A stretch of DNA of 64,000 bases from assembly GCF_024169515.1 (NCBI RefSeq), contig NZ_JAMKCQ010000001.1, positions 1,426,001-1,490,000 on the forward strand. The letters run 5' to 3'. The translations under genes and the position numbers were made by a program. Source of the stretch: Erwinia aphidicola. GTDB taxonomy: Bacteria > Pseudomonadota > Gammaproteobacteria > Enterobacterales > Enterobacteriaceae. Every line of letters begins with the position of its first letter. Position 1 is the stretch's first letter. A model generated the notes under the pieces. The model did no database searches. It saw only the letters and a program-made list of their open reading frames with translations, and was not told the DNA's origin. This document shows, piece after piece, positions 37,115 to 45,204 of this stretch.

Positions 37115-39037
37115 ATGACTACACAACAGAAGCGGCTTGATGTGATTTGTATCGGACGCATCGCCGTCGACCTTTATGGCCAGCAGATCGGTGCGCGCCT
37201 TGAAGATGAAACCACCTTCGCGAAATACCTTGGCGGTTCCTCCGGCAATGTGGCTTACGGCACGGCAATCCAGGGTCTGAAATCAGCGATGCTGGCCCGC
37301 GTGGGCGACGAACATATGGGCCGCTTCCTGCGCGAAGAGCTGCAGCGCGTTGGCTGTGATACCCAGAGCCTGATTACCGATAAAACCCGCCTGACCGGGC
37401 TGGTGATCTTAGGGATCAAAGATCAGGAAACCTTCCCGCTGGTGTTCTACCGCGACAACTGCGCTGATATGGGCCTGGTGCCGGACGATATTCAGGAAGA
37501 TTACATTTCCTCTGCCCGCGCCGTGGCCGTGACCGGCACGCATCTGTCGCACCCCGATACCCGCGCCGCCGTGCTGAAAGCGCTGGAAATTGCGCGTAAA
37601 AATGGCCTGCGCACCGCGCTCGATATCGACTACCGCCCGGTACTGTGGGGCCTGACCTCGCTGGGCGATGGCGAAACGCGCTTTGTCGAATCCGAACGCG
37701 TCACCCGGCAGCTGCAGGAAGTGCTGCACTACTTTGATCTGGTGGTGGGCACCGAAGAGGAGTTCCACATCGCGGGCGGCAGCACCGACAGCCTGACCGC
37801 GCTGAAAAACGTGCGCAAAGCAACCCAGGCGACGCTGGTGTGCAAACGCGGCCCGCTGGGCTGCGTGGTATTTGAAGGCGAGATCCCGGACAGCTGGGAA
37901 CAGACCAAACTGCAAACCGGCGTGCGCGTGGAGGTGCTCAACGTGCTCGGCGCGGGCGATGCCTTTATGTCCGGCCTGCTGCGCGGCTGGCTGAACGATG
38001 AAAGCTGGGAACAGGCCTGCCGCTACGCCAACGCCTGCGGTGCGCTGGTGGTGTCGCGCCATGGCTGCGCCCCGGCGATGCCCACCAAACAGGAACTGGA
38101 CGACTTCCTCAGCCGCGACAAAGAGGTCACCCGTCCGGATCTCGACCCGCGCCTCAACCATCTGCACCGCGTCACCACCCGCAAACAGCAGTGGCAGGAG
38201 CTGAACGTCTTCGCCTTCGACCACCGCAAACAGCTGGCCGATATGGCCACGGAAGCGGGGGTTGATGACTCACGCATTCCTGAGCTTAAGCTGCTGCTGC
38301 TGCAGGGTGCGCAGCAGGCGGCGCAAGAGGCGGGCCTCGACGATGGCCGCAGCGGCATTCTGGCCGACACCACCTATGGCCAGCCGGCGCTGAACGCCAT
38401 CACCGGCAAGGGCTGGTGGATTGGGCGCCCGATCGAGCTGCCAGGCTCGCGCCCGCTGCGCCTGGAGCACGGCAACATCGGCTCGCAGCTGATCGACTGG
38501 CCGCAGGAGCACGTGGTCAAGTGCCTGACCTTCTACCATCCGCATGACAGCGCAGAAATGCGCCAGCAGCAGGATGAGCTGATCCTCGACGTGTGGAACG
38601 GCTGTAACAAATCCGGCCACGAGCTGCTGCTGGAAGTGATCCTGCCCGACAGCAACCCGGATAAGGATGAGAAGCACTATCTGGAAATCCTCAGCCACTT
38701 CTACAGCTTAGGGATCCAGCCGGACTGGTGGAAGCTGCCGCCGCTCTCCCATGACGCCTGGCAGGCGATCGGCAAACTGATTGAGCAGCACGACCCGCAC
38801 TGCCGCGGCATCCTGCTGCTGGGCCTGGACGCGCCGGAGGTCGAACTGAAAGCCGGTTTCGCCGCCGCCGCGAAATCGCCGTGGGTGAAGGGTTTCGCCG
38901 TCGGCCGCACCATCTTCGGCCAGCCGTCACGCCAGTGGCTGCAGGGTGAGCTGGATAACGCTGCGCTGATTGAGAAAGTGAAAAGTAATTATCTGACGCT
39001 GATTGGCTACTGGCGGGAAGCGCGCCCGGAAAGTTAA
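37115..39037 (+). CDS. iolC: Fused 5-dehydro-2-deoxygluconokinase (IolC) and DUF2090 aldolase-like domain
   Basis: The 640-residue protein joins two domains. Residues 1-330 are a PfkB-type kinase (GRIAVDLYG, GGSSGNVAYG, catalytic NVLGAGDAFMSGLLRGWL) that phosphorylates 5-dehydro-2-deoxygluconate. Residues 345-640 are DUF2090, an aldolase-like TIM barrel (VFAFDHRKQLADMA, WWKLPPL, KGFAVGRTIFGQP) thought to cut the product to malonate semialdehyde and dihydroxyacetone phosphate. Fused forms like this occur in proteobacteria; no separate iolJ gene is present here. The aldolase role is family-based. Confidence 0.92.
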   Translation: MTTQQKRLDVICIGRIAVDLYGQQIGARLEDETTFAKYLGGSSGNVAYGTAIQGLKSAMLARVGDEHMGRFLREELQRVGCDTQSLITDKTRLTGLVILGIKDQETFPLVFYRDNCADMGLVPDDIQEDYISSARAVAVTGTHLSHPDTRAAVLKALEIARKNGLRTALDIDYRPVLWGLTSLGDGETRFVESERVTRQLQEVLHYFDLVVGTEEEFHIAGGSTDSLTALKNVRKATQATLVCKRGPLGCVVFEGEIPDSWEQTKLQTGVRVEVLNVLGAGDAFMSGLLRGWLNDESWEQACRYANACGALVVSRHGCAPAMPTKQELDDFLSRDKEVTRPDLDPRLNHLHRVTTRKQQWQELNVFAFDHRKQLADMATEAGVDDSRIPELKLLLLQGAQQAAQEAGLDDGRSGILADTTYGQPALNAITGKGWWIGRPIELPGSRPLRLEHGNIGSQLIDWPQEHVVKCLTFYHPHDSAEMRQQQDELILDVWNGCNKSGHELLLEVILPDSNPDKDEKHYLEILSHFYSLGIQPDWWKLPPLSHDAWQAIGKLIEQHDPHCRGILLLGLDAPEVELKAGFAAAAKSPWVKGFAVGRTIFGQPSRQWLQGELDNAALIEKVKSNYLTLIGYWREARPES

Positions 39038-39429
39038 GATGCTCTCTGGCCGGGGGTAAATTTGGGTTTATTTCCGGTCTTCTTTATCAAAGCCTGTGCC
39101 ATCAGGCTGTTACTCACTCCTATTCCCTCCGCGTTATATTTATCACTATTTTCTTTTGTCTTTCCACTCACTCAACTCCGATAACAGCCCGCAGGGGTTT
39201 TGATCTAAAAAATTAAAACATGCGATCTTTTGATCTGTGAAAATAATATTTGCGACATATTTAACCACTCAAAAAACAGTTGGCGACATCAGGAGGGGGA
39301 AATGAAATAAATAATTATTATAAACAGCATAAAAGATCGCATTTCATTAATTTTTAAAAGTCACTGTCTTTTTATTTTGTGAATAAATACCATAAGGAGC
39401 GATTTAACTTGCTGATTAAAGGTTAATAG
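39038..39429. other. AT-rich region upstream of fimbrial copy A
   Basis: The 392-bp AT-rich spacer follows iolC. From about 39080 on it is a diverged copy of 40890-41240, including GCCTGTGCCATCAGGCTGTT, CTCCTATTCCCTCCGCGTTA and GCGACATATTTAACCAC. It presumably holds the promoter of the adhesin gene. No gene is seen. Confidence 0.55.
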
Positions 39430-40494
39430 ATGGAAATGTTACTGAATGGAATCAGAACTTCTGCGTGCGGGGCGGCCATGCTGGCTGCGCTACTTCTCTG
39501 CGCACATGCTGCCAAGGCAGTGCCCGAGCTTCCGGCAGGTACACCGGATGGCGCCTGCTGGGCTGACCCGATGAATAATTTAACCATTAAGCTAACCAGT
39601 GCCAACTTCAGCTCAAATACCGCAGGCAGTACTGCCAAGGTTAACTATAAGACGACGCCAACTAACTACAATGCATGGTGCTATTCAACTGTAAACAAAA
39701 GACTTCAGGCCACTAGATTTGATTCGGAGATAAGTTTACCCCTATCTTACTTAAATCCTGGCTACCATAAACTAACGGATGAAATCGATTATAAATTAAG
39801 TATAAAACTAAGCTTAGCCGCTCTCCCATTAGTCGCAGCACCGTTCAGTTATCAGCTAGGAACAAATCCAGGCGGTATATTAGCAGGGCCAACTACCGCC
39901 GGCGTAAGCAAGCTCATCGTAGGCTCACCTGCAATAGGTTCTACAGGAACCATTGAGTTTAAATTACGCAAAAATCTTATCGGCGGGGCATTTATTTTAC
40001 CCGGCGGCATTGAGATCGGTAATTTGTACCGTTACATCTACTTCCCGGCACCAGAACCCATTTACCGACTCTATACCGAAGAGTTTGTCGTCCCCGTTCC
40101 GGTAGAGTGCCGGATCAATAACGGCACCCTGATTAACGTGCCCTTTGGCAACGTCGACAGCTCGCTGCTGACCAGCAGTGCGTCAACCTCACCCTATCAC
40201 GTCGAGCGCGCCCTCAGCTACAAGTGCAACACCAGCCTCAGCCAGGATATCAAGGTGGTGCTCGCCGCTGCCCCGGCGGGCTTCAGCGACGCGGTGAAAA
40301 CCAGCAATAAGGATATCGGCGTGGTGATGCTGTACAAAAACCAGCCGGTGCCCCCCAACGGCAGCTACGCCACCACGCTGGTCAACGGGACAGGCAGCGA
40401 CGCCGTCAGCTTTAGCGTGGTCAAGCGCGGCGGCACAAGCCCCGCCACCGGGCCGTTTACCGGCTCCGGCACGCTGATTATCAGCAGCCTGTAG
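39430..40494 (+). CDS. Two-domain fimbrial tip adhesin-like protein, copy A
   Basis: The 354-residue protein has a 30-residue signal peptide (AAMLAALLLCAHAAKA), an N-terminal domain of about 185 residues with Cys43 and Cys84, and a C-terminal pilin-like domain (217-354) with Cys227 and Cys266 and a closing GSGTLIIS strand for donor-strand exchange. This is the layout of chaperone-usher tip adhesins. It is 354 residues, like copy B at 41241, and differs from it mainly at 91-95 and 124-136. GC content jumps at about 40080, where the pilin domain begins. The receptor is unknown. Its own chaperone and pilin genes downstream are broken. Confidence 0.8.
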   Translation: MEMLLNGIRTSACGAAMLAALLLCAHAAKAVPELPAGTPDGACWADPMNNLTIKLTSANFSSNTAGSTAKVNYKTTPTNYNAWCYSTVNKRLQATRFDSEISLPLSYLNPGYHKLTDEIDYKLSIKLSLAALPLVAAPFSYQLGTNPGGILAGPTTAGVSKLIVGSPAIGSTGTIEFKLRKNLIGGAFILPGGIEIGNLYRYIYFPAPEPIYRLYTEEFVVPVPVECRINNGTLINVPFGNVDSSLLTSSASTSPYHVERALSYKCNTSLSQDIKVVLAAAPAGFSDAVKTSNKDIGVVMLYKNQPVPPNGSYATTLVNGTGSDAVSFSVVKRGGTSPATGPFTGSGTLIISSL

Positions 40495-40495
40495 C

Positions 40496-40613
40496 ATGGA
40501 GGTGGTTAATGTGAAAGCCGCCTTGCGCATCACCCTCGCCACTGACCTATCTCAACGACTACGGCGGCCGCCCCGAAGTTACCTTCGGCTGTTGCGGTAC
40601 GCTGCGCGGCTGA
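40496..40613 (+). pseudogene. Remnant of periplasmic chaperone gene, copy A
   Basis: The start (ATGGAGGTGGTTAA then GTG AAA) and the end (CTGACCTATCTCAACGACTA…CGCGGC then TGA) match the intact chaperone gene at 42322-43062. The middle, about 600 bp, is deleted and the reading frame is no longer continuous. Only the signal-peptide start and last 25 or so codons remain. Confidence 0.85.
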
Positions 40614-40623
40614 TAAAGAGCAC

Positions 40624-40819
40624 ATGTGCGTTTCAGGAAAATGGCGTGGCTTCTGGCCATTGCCGGCGTCAGCTTTAGCTGTCGGGCAGTAGACAAGGGT
40701 GCTACTGAGGTAAGTTCACTGGCCTGGTGCTCACTGCCTCCCCGATAGCCGATCCGAAGGTGAAGCCGGCTGCCGGGGATTTCCAGGCTTTGGCCACGCT
40801 GATGGTGACGCTTCAGTGA
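40624..40819 (+). pseudogene. Remnant of minor pilin gene, copy A
   Basis: The first about 80 bp match the pilin gene at 43075 (ATGTG, TTTCAGGAAAATGG-like, GGCATCAGTTTTAGCTG-like) and the last about 110 bp match its end (CTGGTGCTCACTGCC, GGTGAAGCCGGCTGCCGGGG, CAG then TGA). The middle of about 300 bp is deleted, so no working pilin is encoded. Confidence 0.85.
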
Positions 40820-41240
40820 CAGAGAAACCTGCAGGGGAGAGCGCCAGGCTCGGCCAATTCAGCTCGGGCTGTCGATATCCCCTGGCCGATCTTCTTTGTC
40901 AGAGCCTGTGCCATCAGGCTGTTAATCACTCCTATTCCCTCCGCGTTATATTTATCTCTATTTTCTCCCGTCACTCCACTCACTCAGTTCCGTTAACAGC
41001 CCGCAGGTATTTTGATCTAGGAAATAAAAACTCGCGAAGCTTTCACCCAAAAATACAATTACTGCGACATATTTAACCACCAAAAAAAAGTTAGCGACAC
41101 CAAGACAGAACAAGGAGACACACAATACCGTTAAGCAGCATAAAAAATCGCAATTTAATAATTTCAAAAAATACCTGTCATTTTAATTTGTTAATAAATA
41201 ACATAAGGCGCGATTTAACTTGCTGATTAAAGGTTAATAG
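40820..41240. other. Region between fimbrial copies A and B
   Basis: The 421-bp spacer starts with the tail of decayed copy A. From about 40890 it is the diverged duplicate of 39080-39429. TAAGGCGCGATTTAACTTG and AAAGG precede the copy B start. It probably holds the copy B promoter. No gene is seen. Confidence 0.55.
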
Positions 41241-42305
41241 ATGGAAATGTTACTGAATGGAATCAGAACTTCTGCGTGCGGGGCGGCCATGCTGGCTGCG
41301 CTACTTCTCTTCGCACATGCTGCCAAGGCAGTGCCCGAGCTTCCGGCAGGTACACCGGATGGCGCCTGCTGGGCTGACCCGATGAATAATTTAACCATTA
41401 AGCTAACCAGTGCCAGCTTCAGCTCAAATACCGCAGGCAGTACTGCCAAGGTTAACTATAAGACGACGCCAACTAACTACAATGCATGGTGCTATTCAAC
41501 TGTAAACAAAAAAGTTATCGCCAATAGATTTGATTCGGAGATAAGTTTACCCCTATCTTATTTAAATCCTGGCTACCGTAAACTAACGGATGAAATCGAT
41601 TATAAATTAGAAATAATACTGAGCTGGGCCCATATACCACCAGTCCTGGCACCATTCAGTTATCAGCTAGGAACAAATCCAGGCGGTACTTTAGCAGGGC
41701 CAACTACCGCTGGCGTAAGCAAGCTCATCGTAGGCTCACCTGCAATAGGTTCTACAGGAACCATTGAGTTTAAATTACGCAAAAATCTTATCGGCGGGGC
41801 ATTTATTTTACCCGGCGGCATTGAGATCGGTAATTTGTACCGTTACATCTACTTCCCGGCACCAGAACCCATTTACCGACTCTATACCGAAGAGTTTGTC
41901 GTCCCCGTTCCGGTAGAGTGCCGGATCAATAACGGCACCCTGATTAACGTGCCCTTTGGCAACGTCGACAGCTCGCTGCTGACCAGCAGTGCGTCAACCT
42001 CACCCTATCACGTCGAGCGCGCCCTCAGCTACAAGTGCAACACCAGCCTCAGCCAGGATATCAAGGTGGTGCTCGCCGCTGCCCCGGCGGGCTTCAGCGA
42101 CGCGGTGAAAACCAGCAATAAGGATATTGGCGTGGTGATGCTGTACAAAAACCAGCCGGTTCCTCCCAACGGCAGCTACACCACCACGCTGGTTAACGGG
42201 ACAGGCAGCGACGCCGTCAGCTTTAACGTGGTCAAGCGCGGCGGCACAAGCCCCGCCACCGGGCCGTTTACCGGCTCCGGCACCCTGATTGTCAGCAGCC
42301 TGTAG
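41241..42305 (+). CDS. Two-domain fimbrial tip adhesin-like protein, copy B
   Basis: This 354-residue second copy has the same signal peptide, cysteine pairs (43/84, 227/266) and C-terminal pilin domain as copy A at 39430. Differences cluster in the N-terminal domain: residues 91-95 read KVIAN against RLQAT, and 124-136 read EIILSWAHIPPVL against SIKLSLAALPLVA. The rest is nearly identical. Here the chaperone and pilin genes downstream are intact, so this copy can be assembled if an usher exists elsewhere; no usher gene is present in the window. Binding specificity is unknown. Confidence 0.82.
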   Translation: MEMLLNGIRTSACGAAMLAALLLFAHAAKAVPELPAGTPDGACWADPMNNLTIKLTSASFSSNTAGSTAKVNYKTTPTNYNAWCYSTVNKKVIANRFDSEISLPLSYLNPGYRKLTDEIDYKLEIILSWAHIPPVLAPFSYQLGTNPGGTLAGPTTAGVSKLIVGSPAIGSTGTIEFKLRKNLIGGAFILPGGIEIGNLYRYIYFPAPEPIYRLYTEEFVVPVPVECRINNGTLINVPFGNVDSSLLTSSASTSPYHVERALSYKCNTSLSQDIKVVLAAAPAGFSDAVKTSNKDIGVVMLYKNQPVPPNGSYTTTLVNGTGSDAVSFNVVKRGGTSPATGPFTGSGTLIVSSL

Positions 42306-42321
42306 CATGGAGGTGGTTAAC

Positions 42322-43062
42322 GTGAAATTCGACTGGCGCACCGCCCTCTTAATAGCCATCATCTCGATGCTCGCCAGCCCGCTGCATGCGCGGGCGGCGC
42401 TGGCGCTGCAGCAGAGCCGGGTTATTTTCAACGGGGATAAATCCTCCGCCAGCCTGCTGGTTAACAACCAGAACATCAGCGCACCCTACCTCGCCCAGGG
42501 CTGGATTGAGGACGAGGCGGGGAGAAAAGTCCGCCGCCCGCTGCTGGTGCTGCCGCCGCTGCAGCGCATCGAGCCGGGTGCTAGCAGCCAGGTGAAAATC
42601 CAGGCGCTGCCCGATGCTAACCTGCTGCGCCAGGACCGCGAAACGCTGTTCTACATAAACCTGCGCGAAATCCCGCCGCGCAACGACCACCCCAACACCT
42701 TCAATATTGCGCTGCAAAACCGCATCAAGCTGTTTTACCGCCCGGCCGCGCTGAAGGCCCCGCCGGGCGAGCTGGCCAGCTCCTGGCTGTCGCAGCTGGT
42801 GCTGGAAAAACAGGGACAGAGCTGGCGCATCAGTAACCCCTCCGCCTACTACGTCACTCTGGTGGAGGCTCGCGGCTTCAGCGGCTTTAGCCCGCTTATG
42901 CTGGCACCGGGTGCCAGTGCACCGCTGCCCGGAGTTATCGGCAACTATGGCCGTACGCCAGTACTGACCTATCTCAACGACTACGGCGGCCGCCCCGAGG
43001 TTATCTTCGGCTGTGCTGAGACACGCTGCACGGTCACCGCTAACCGCGTGCCGCGCGGCTGA
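42322..43062 (+). CDS. Periplasmic fimbrial chaperone (PapD/FimC family)
   Basis: GTG 42322 is chosen: GGAGGT lies 7 bp upstream and the product begins with a clean signal peptide (MKFDWRTALLIAIISMLASPLHARA). ATG 42307 in the same frame is less likely. The 246-residue protein has both Ig-like domains, with ALQQSRVIFNGDKSSASL, the ETLFYINLREIPPR segment and NRIKLFYRPAAL, which hold the conserved Arg and Lys that anchor subunit C-termini. It follows the adhesin by 16 bp. It would fold the adhesin and pilin before usher transfer. Confidence 0.93.
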   Translation: MKFDWRTALLIAIISMLASPLHARAALALQQSRVIFNGDKSSASLLVNNQNISAPYLAQGWIEDEAGRKVRRPLLVLPPLQRIEPGASSQVKIQALPDANLLRQDRETLFYINLREIPPRNDHPNTFNIALQNRIKLFYRPAALKAPPGELASSWLSQLVLEKQGQSWRISNPSAYYVTLVEARGFSGFSPLMLAPGASAPLPGVIGNYGRTPVLTYLNDYGGRPEVIFGCAETRCTVTANRVPRG

Positions 43063-43074
43063 TAAGGAGTGCAT

Positions 43075-43566
43075 ATGTGTTTAAGGAAAATGGTATGGGT
43101 GCTGGCCATCGTTGGCATCAGTTTTAGCTGCAGGGCAGTAATTAAGGGGGCTACTGCGGTAAAGTTCAGCGGCACAGTGGTCAACCCGCCCAACTGCATA
43201 CTGAATAACAACGAGTTGATTGAAGTGCAGTTTGGCACCGTTGGCATCCGCCAGGCGGATGGCCGTCAAGTGGTTAAACCCCTCAACTATAACCTGAAGT
43301 GCAGCGGCAGCGACGGAGGCAAGTCGTTAAAGATGCAGTTAGCCGGTACGCAAGGGTTTGCCGCCGACGTACTGGCCACTTCAATCGACGGCCTCGGCGT
43401 GCGCTTTTATCGCAATGGAGAAGCAGTGACGCTGAAGGAGTGGTTCAGCCTGCCAAAACCCGCCAGTGGCCTGGTGCTGACCGCCTCGCCGATAGCCGAC
43501 CCGCAGGTGAAGCCGGCTGCCGGGGACTTCCAGGCATCGGCGACGCTGCTGGTGGCATTTCAGTAA
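43075..43566 (+). CDS. Minor fimbrial subunit
   Basis: ATG 43075 follows AAGGAG by 5 bp; an upstream GTG (43069) overlaps this site and is rejected. The 163-residue pilin has a signal peptide, Cys residues in PPNCILNN and LKCSG (disulfide pair), a donor-strand N-terminus (VKFSGTVVNPPNC) and a closing ASATLLVAFQ strand. It starts 12 bp after the chaperone stop. It is probably a tip or adaptor subunit. Confidence 0.85.
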   Translation: MCLRKMVWVLAIVGISFSCRAVIKGATAVKFSGTVVNPPNCILNNNELIEVQFGTVGIRQADGRQVVKPLNYNLKCSGSDGGKSLKMQLAGTQGFAADVLATSIDGLGVRFYRNGEAVTLKEWFSLPKPASGLVLTASPIADPQVKPAAGDFQASATLLVAFQ

Positions 43567-43696
43567 CGGAGAACCCTGCAAGGGTGAGCGCCACGCTCGC
43601 CCATTTCAGAATAAACCGTCGCATTTCCGCTGCTGGCAGGGGGTAAACCGCATTTATGTGACCCCATTCCCATCCTGATGAAATAAAAGCCGCCGC

Positions 43697-43715
43697 TTTC
43701 ACCTTAAAGTGAAAT
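43697..43715. promoter_or_regulatory. Candidate operator upstream of iolR
   Basis: A perfect inverted repeat, TTTCAC-CTTAAA-GTGAAA, ends in GAAAT about 62 bp before the iolR start. It resembles the repeats at the iolC, iolA and iolI promoters, consistent with autoregulation by the RpiR-type protein. Confidence 0.5.
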
Positions 43716-43776
43716 TTTTTGTTCATCTGGTAGAATAACGCACAGAAGAACAACATTTTCCTTAGCGAGCCGAGCA

Positions 43777-44631
43777 ATGAATAACAACCCCACCCAGCTT
43801 TCCCTGTTACAGGACGATATCCGTCGCCGTTACGATACCCTGAGTAAACGCCTGAAGCAGGTGGCTCGCTATATTCTGGATAACAGCAACAGCATCGCTT
43901 TCGATACGGTCGCTTCGATCGCCCAGCAGGCCGACGTGCCGCCTTCCACCCTGATCCGCTTCTCTAACGCCTTTGGCTTTAGCGGCTTTAATGAAATGAA
44001 GCAGGTGTTTCGTCAGCACCTGATGGAAGAGACCGTTAACTATACCGAGCGAGCACGTCTGTTCCGCCAGACCGCCACCGATGAGGCGCAGGGCGCGCCG
44101 GAAAGCCCGGCAGAAATCCTTAACGTCTTCACCATGGTAAATTCGCAGGCGCTGCAGCAGCTGGCGATGCAGGTTAATCCGGAACAGCTAAATAAAGCCG
44201 TGAAGCTGCTGGACGAGGCCGATAACATCTACGTGATTGGCCTGCGCCGCTCCTTTAGCGTCGCCTCTTATCTGACCTACGCGCTGCGCCACCTTGAGCG
44301 CCGCGCCTTCCTGATTGACGGCCTCGGCGGGATGTTTGCCGAACAGCTGAGCATGGTCAATCCGAAAGATGTGGTGATCGCCATCAGCTACTCGCCGTAT
44401 GCACGTGAAGCGGTGGAGCTGGTGGAGCTGGGTGCCAAACGCGGTGCGCATCAGATTGCGATTACCGACAGTCAGGTCAGCCCGCTGGCGGCGTTTAGCG
44501 ACGTCTGCTTTGTGGTGCGTGAAGCGCAGGTCGATGGCTTCCGTTCGCAGGTCGCCTCACTCTGCCTGGCGCAGACGCTGGCGGTATCACTGGCGCTGAC
44601 CAACGCCGACCCGAATAAACCGCGCCCATAA
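43777..44631 (+). CDS. iolR: MurR/RpiR-family regulator of inositol catabolism
   Basis: The 284-residue protein has an N-terminal HTH_6 domain (LSKRLKQVARYILDN, IAQQADVPPSTLIRFSNAFGFSGFNEMKQVF) and a C-terminal SIS sugar-phosphate-binding domain (NIYVIGLRRSFSVASYLTYAL, VVIAISYSPYAREAVELVELGAKRG). It is close to IolR of Salmonella, which represses iol genes in the absence of inositol. Its place within the iol gene set supports the same role. Confidence 0.88.
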   Translation: MNNNPTQLSLLQDDIRRRYDTLSKRLKQVARYILDNSNSIAFDTVASIAQQADVPPSTLIRFSNAFGFSGFNEMKQVFRQHLMEETVNYTERARLFRQTATDEAQGAPESPAEILNVFTMVNSQALQQLAMQVNPEQLNKAVKLLDEADNIYVIGLRRSFSVASYLTYALRHLERRAFLIDGLGGMFAEQLSMVNPKDVVIAISYSPYAREAVELVELGAKRGAHQIAITDSQVSPLAAFSDVCFVVREAQVDGFRSQVASLCLAQTLAVSLALTNADPNKPRP

Positions 44632-44639
44632 AAAAGGGC

Positions 44640-45185
44640 GACCGGAAAAAAGGTCGCCCCCTACCGCACAGATTCACTGAATTAGTGTAGGGGCTGACCC
44701 TCTTTTTCGGTCAGCCCGGTGTAAATTATCACCACGGGGCGACCGGAAAAAAGGTCGCCCCCTACCGCACAGGCTCACTGAATTGGTGTAGGGGCTGACC
44801 CTCTTTTTTGGTCAGCCCGGTGTAAATTATCACCACGGGGCGACCGGAAAAAAGGTCGCCCCCTACCGCACAGATTCACTGAATTGGTGTAGGGCTGCCC
44901 CTCTTTTTCGGTCAGCCCGGTGTAAATCATCACCACGGGTCGACCGGAAAAAAGGTCGACCGTACGGTGAGGTTCACTGAAATGCTGCAGGGACTGACCC
45001 TCTTTTTCGGTCAGCCCGGCGTCAATCATCACCACGGGTCGACCGTACGGTGAGGCTCACTGAAATGCTGTAGGGGCTGACCCTCTTTTTCGGTCAGCCC
45101 GCAGTCAATCATCACCACGGGTCGACCGTACGGTGAGGCTCTCTGAAATGCTGTAGGGGCTGACCCTCTTTTTCGGTCAGCCCGC
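44640..45185. repeat. Tandem array of palindromic repeats between iolR and iolB
   Basis: Six T-loop hairpins of the type GGGGCTGACC-CTCTTTTTC-GGTCAGCCC lie at about 44686, 44790, 44888, 44986, 45070 and 45152. Between them stand A-loop hairpins (GGCGACC/GGTCGCC, later GGTCGACC). The units are about 84-104 bp and share connectors ATCACCACGGG and TCACTGAA. The last units lost the A-rich loop. The array fills the gap between two convergent genes. Confidence 0.85.
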
Positions 45186-45204
45186 AGCTAATCATCTCTG
45201 GCGG

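Noticed and set aside
44775..45035. 86-residue open frame on the minus strand within the repeat array
   Set aside because: It consists of translated repeat units, and its internal repetition comes from the DNA repeats. There is no ribosome site or family resemblance.
44640..45185. CRISPR-like array
   Set aside because: The units repeat regularly, but the stretches between repeats are themselves repeated and palindromic. There are no unique spacers and no cas genes.
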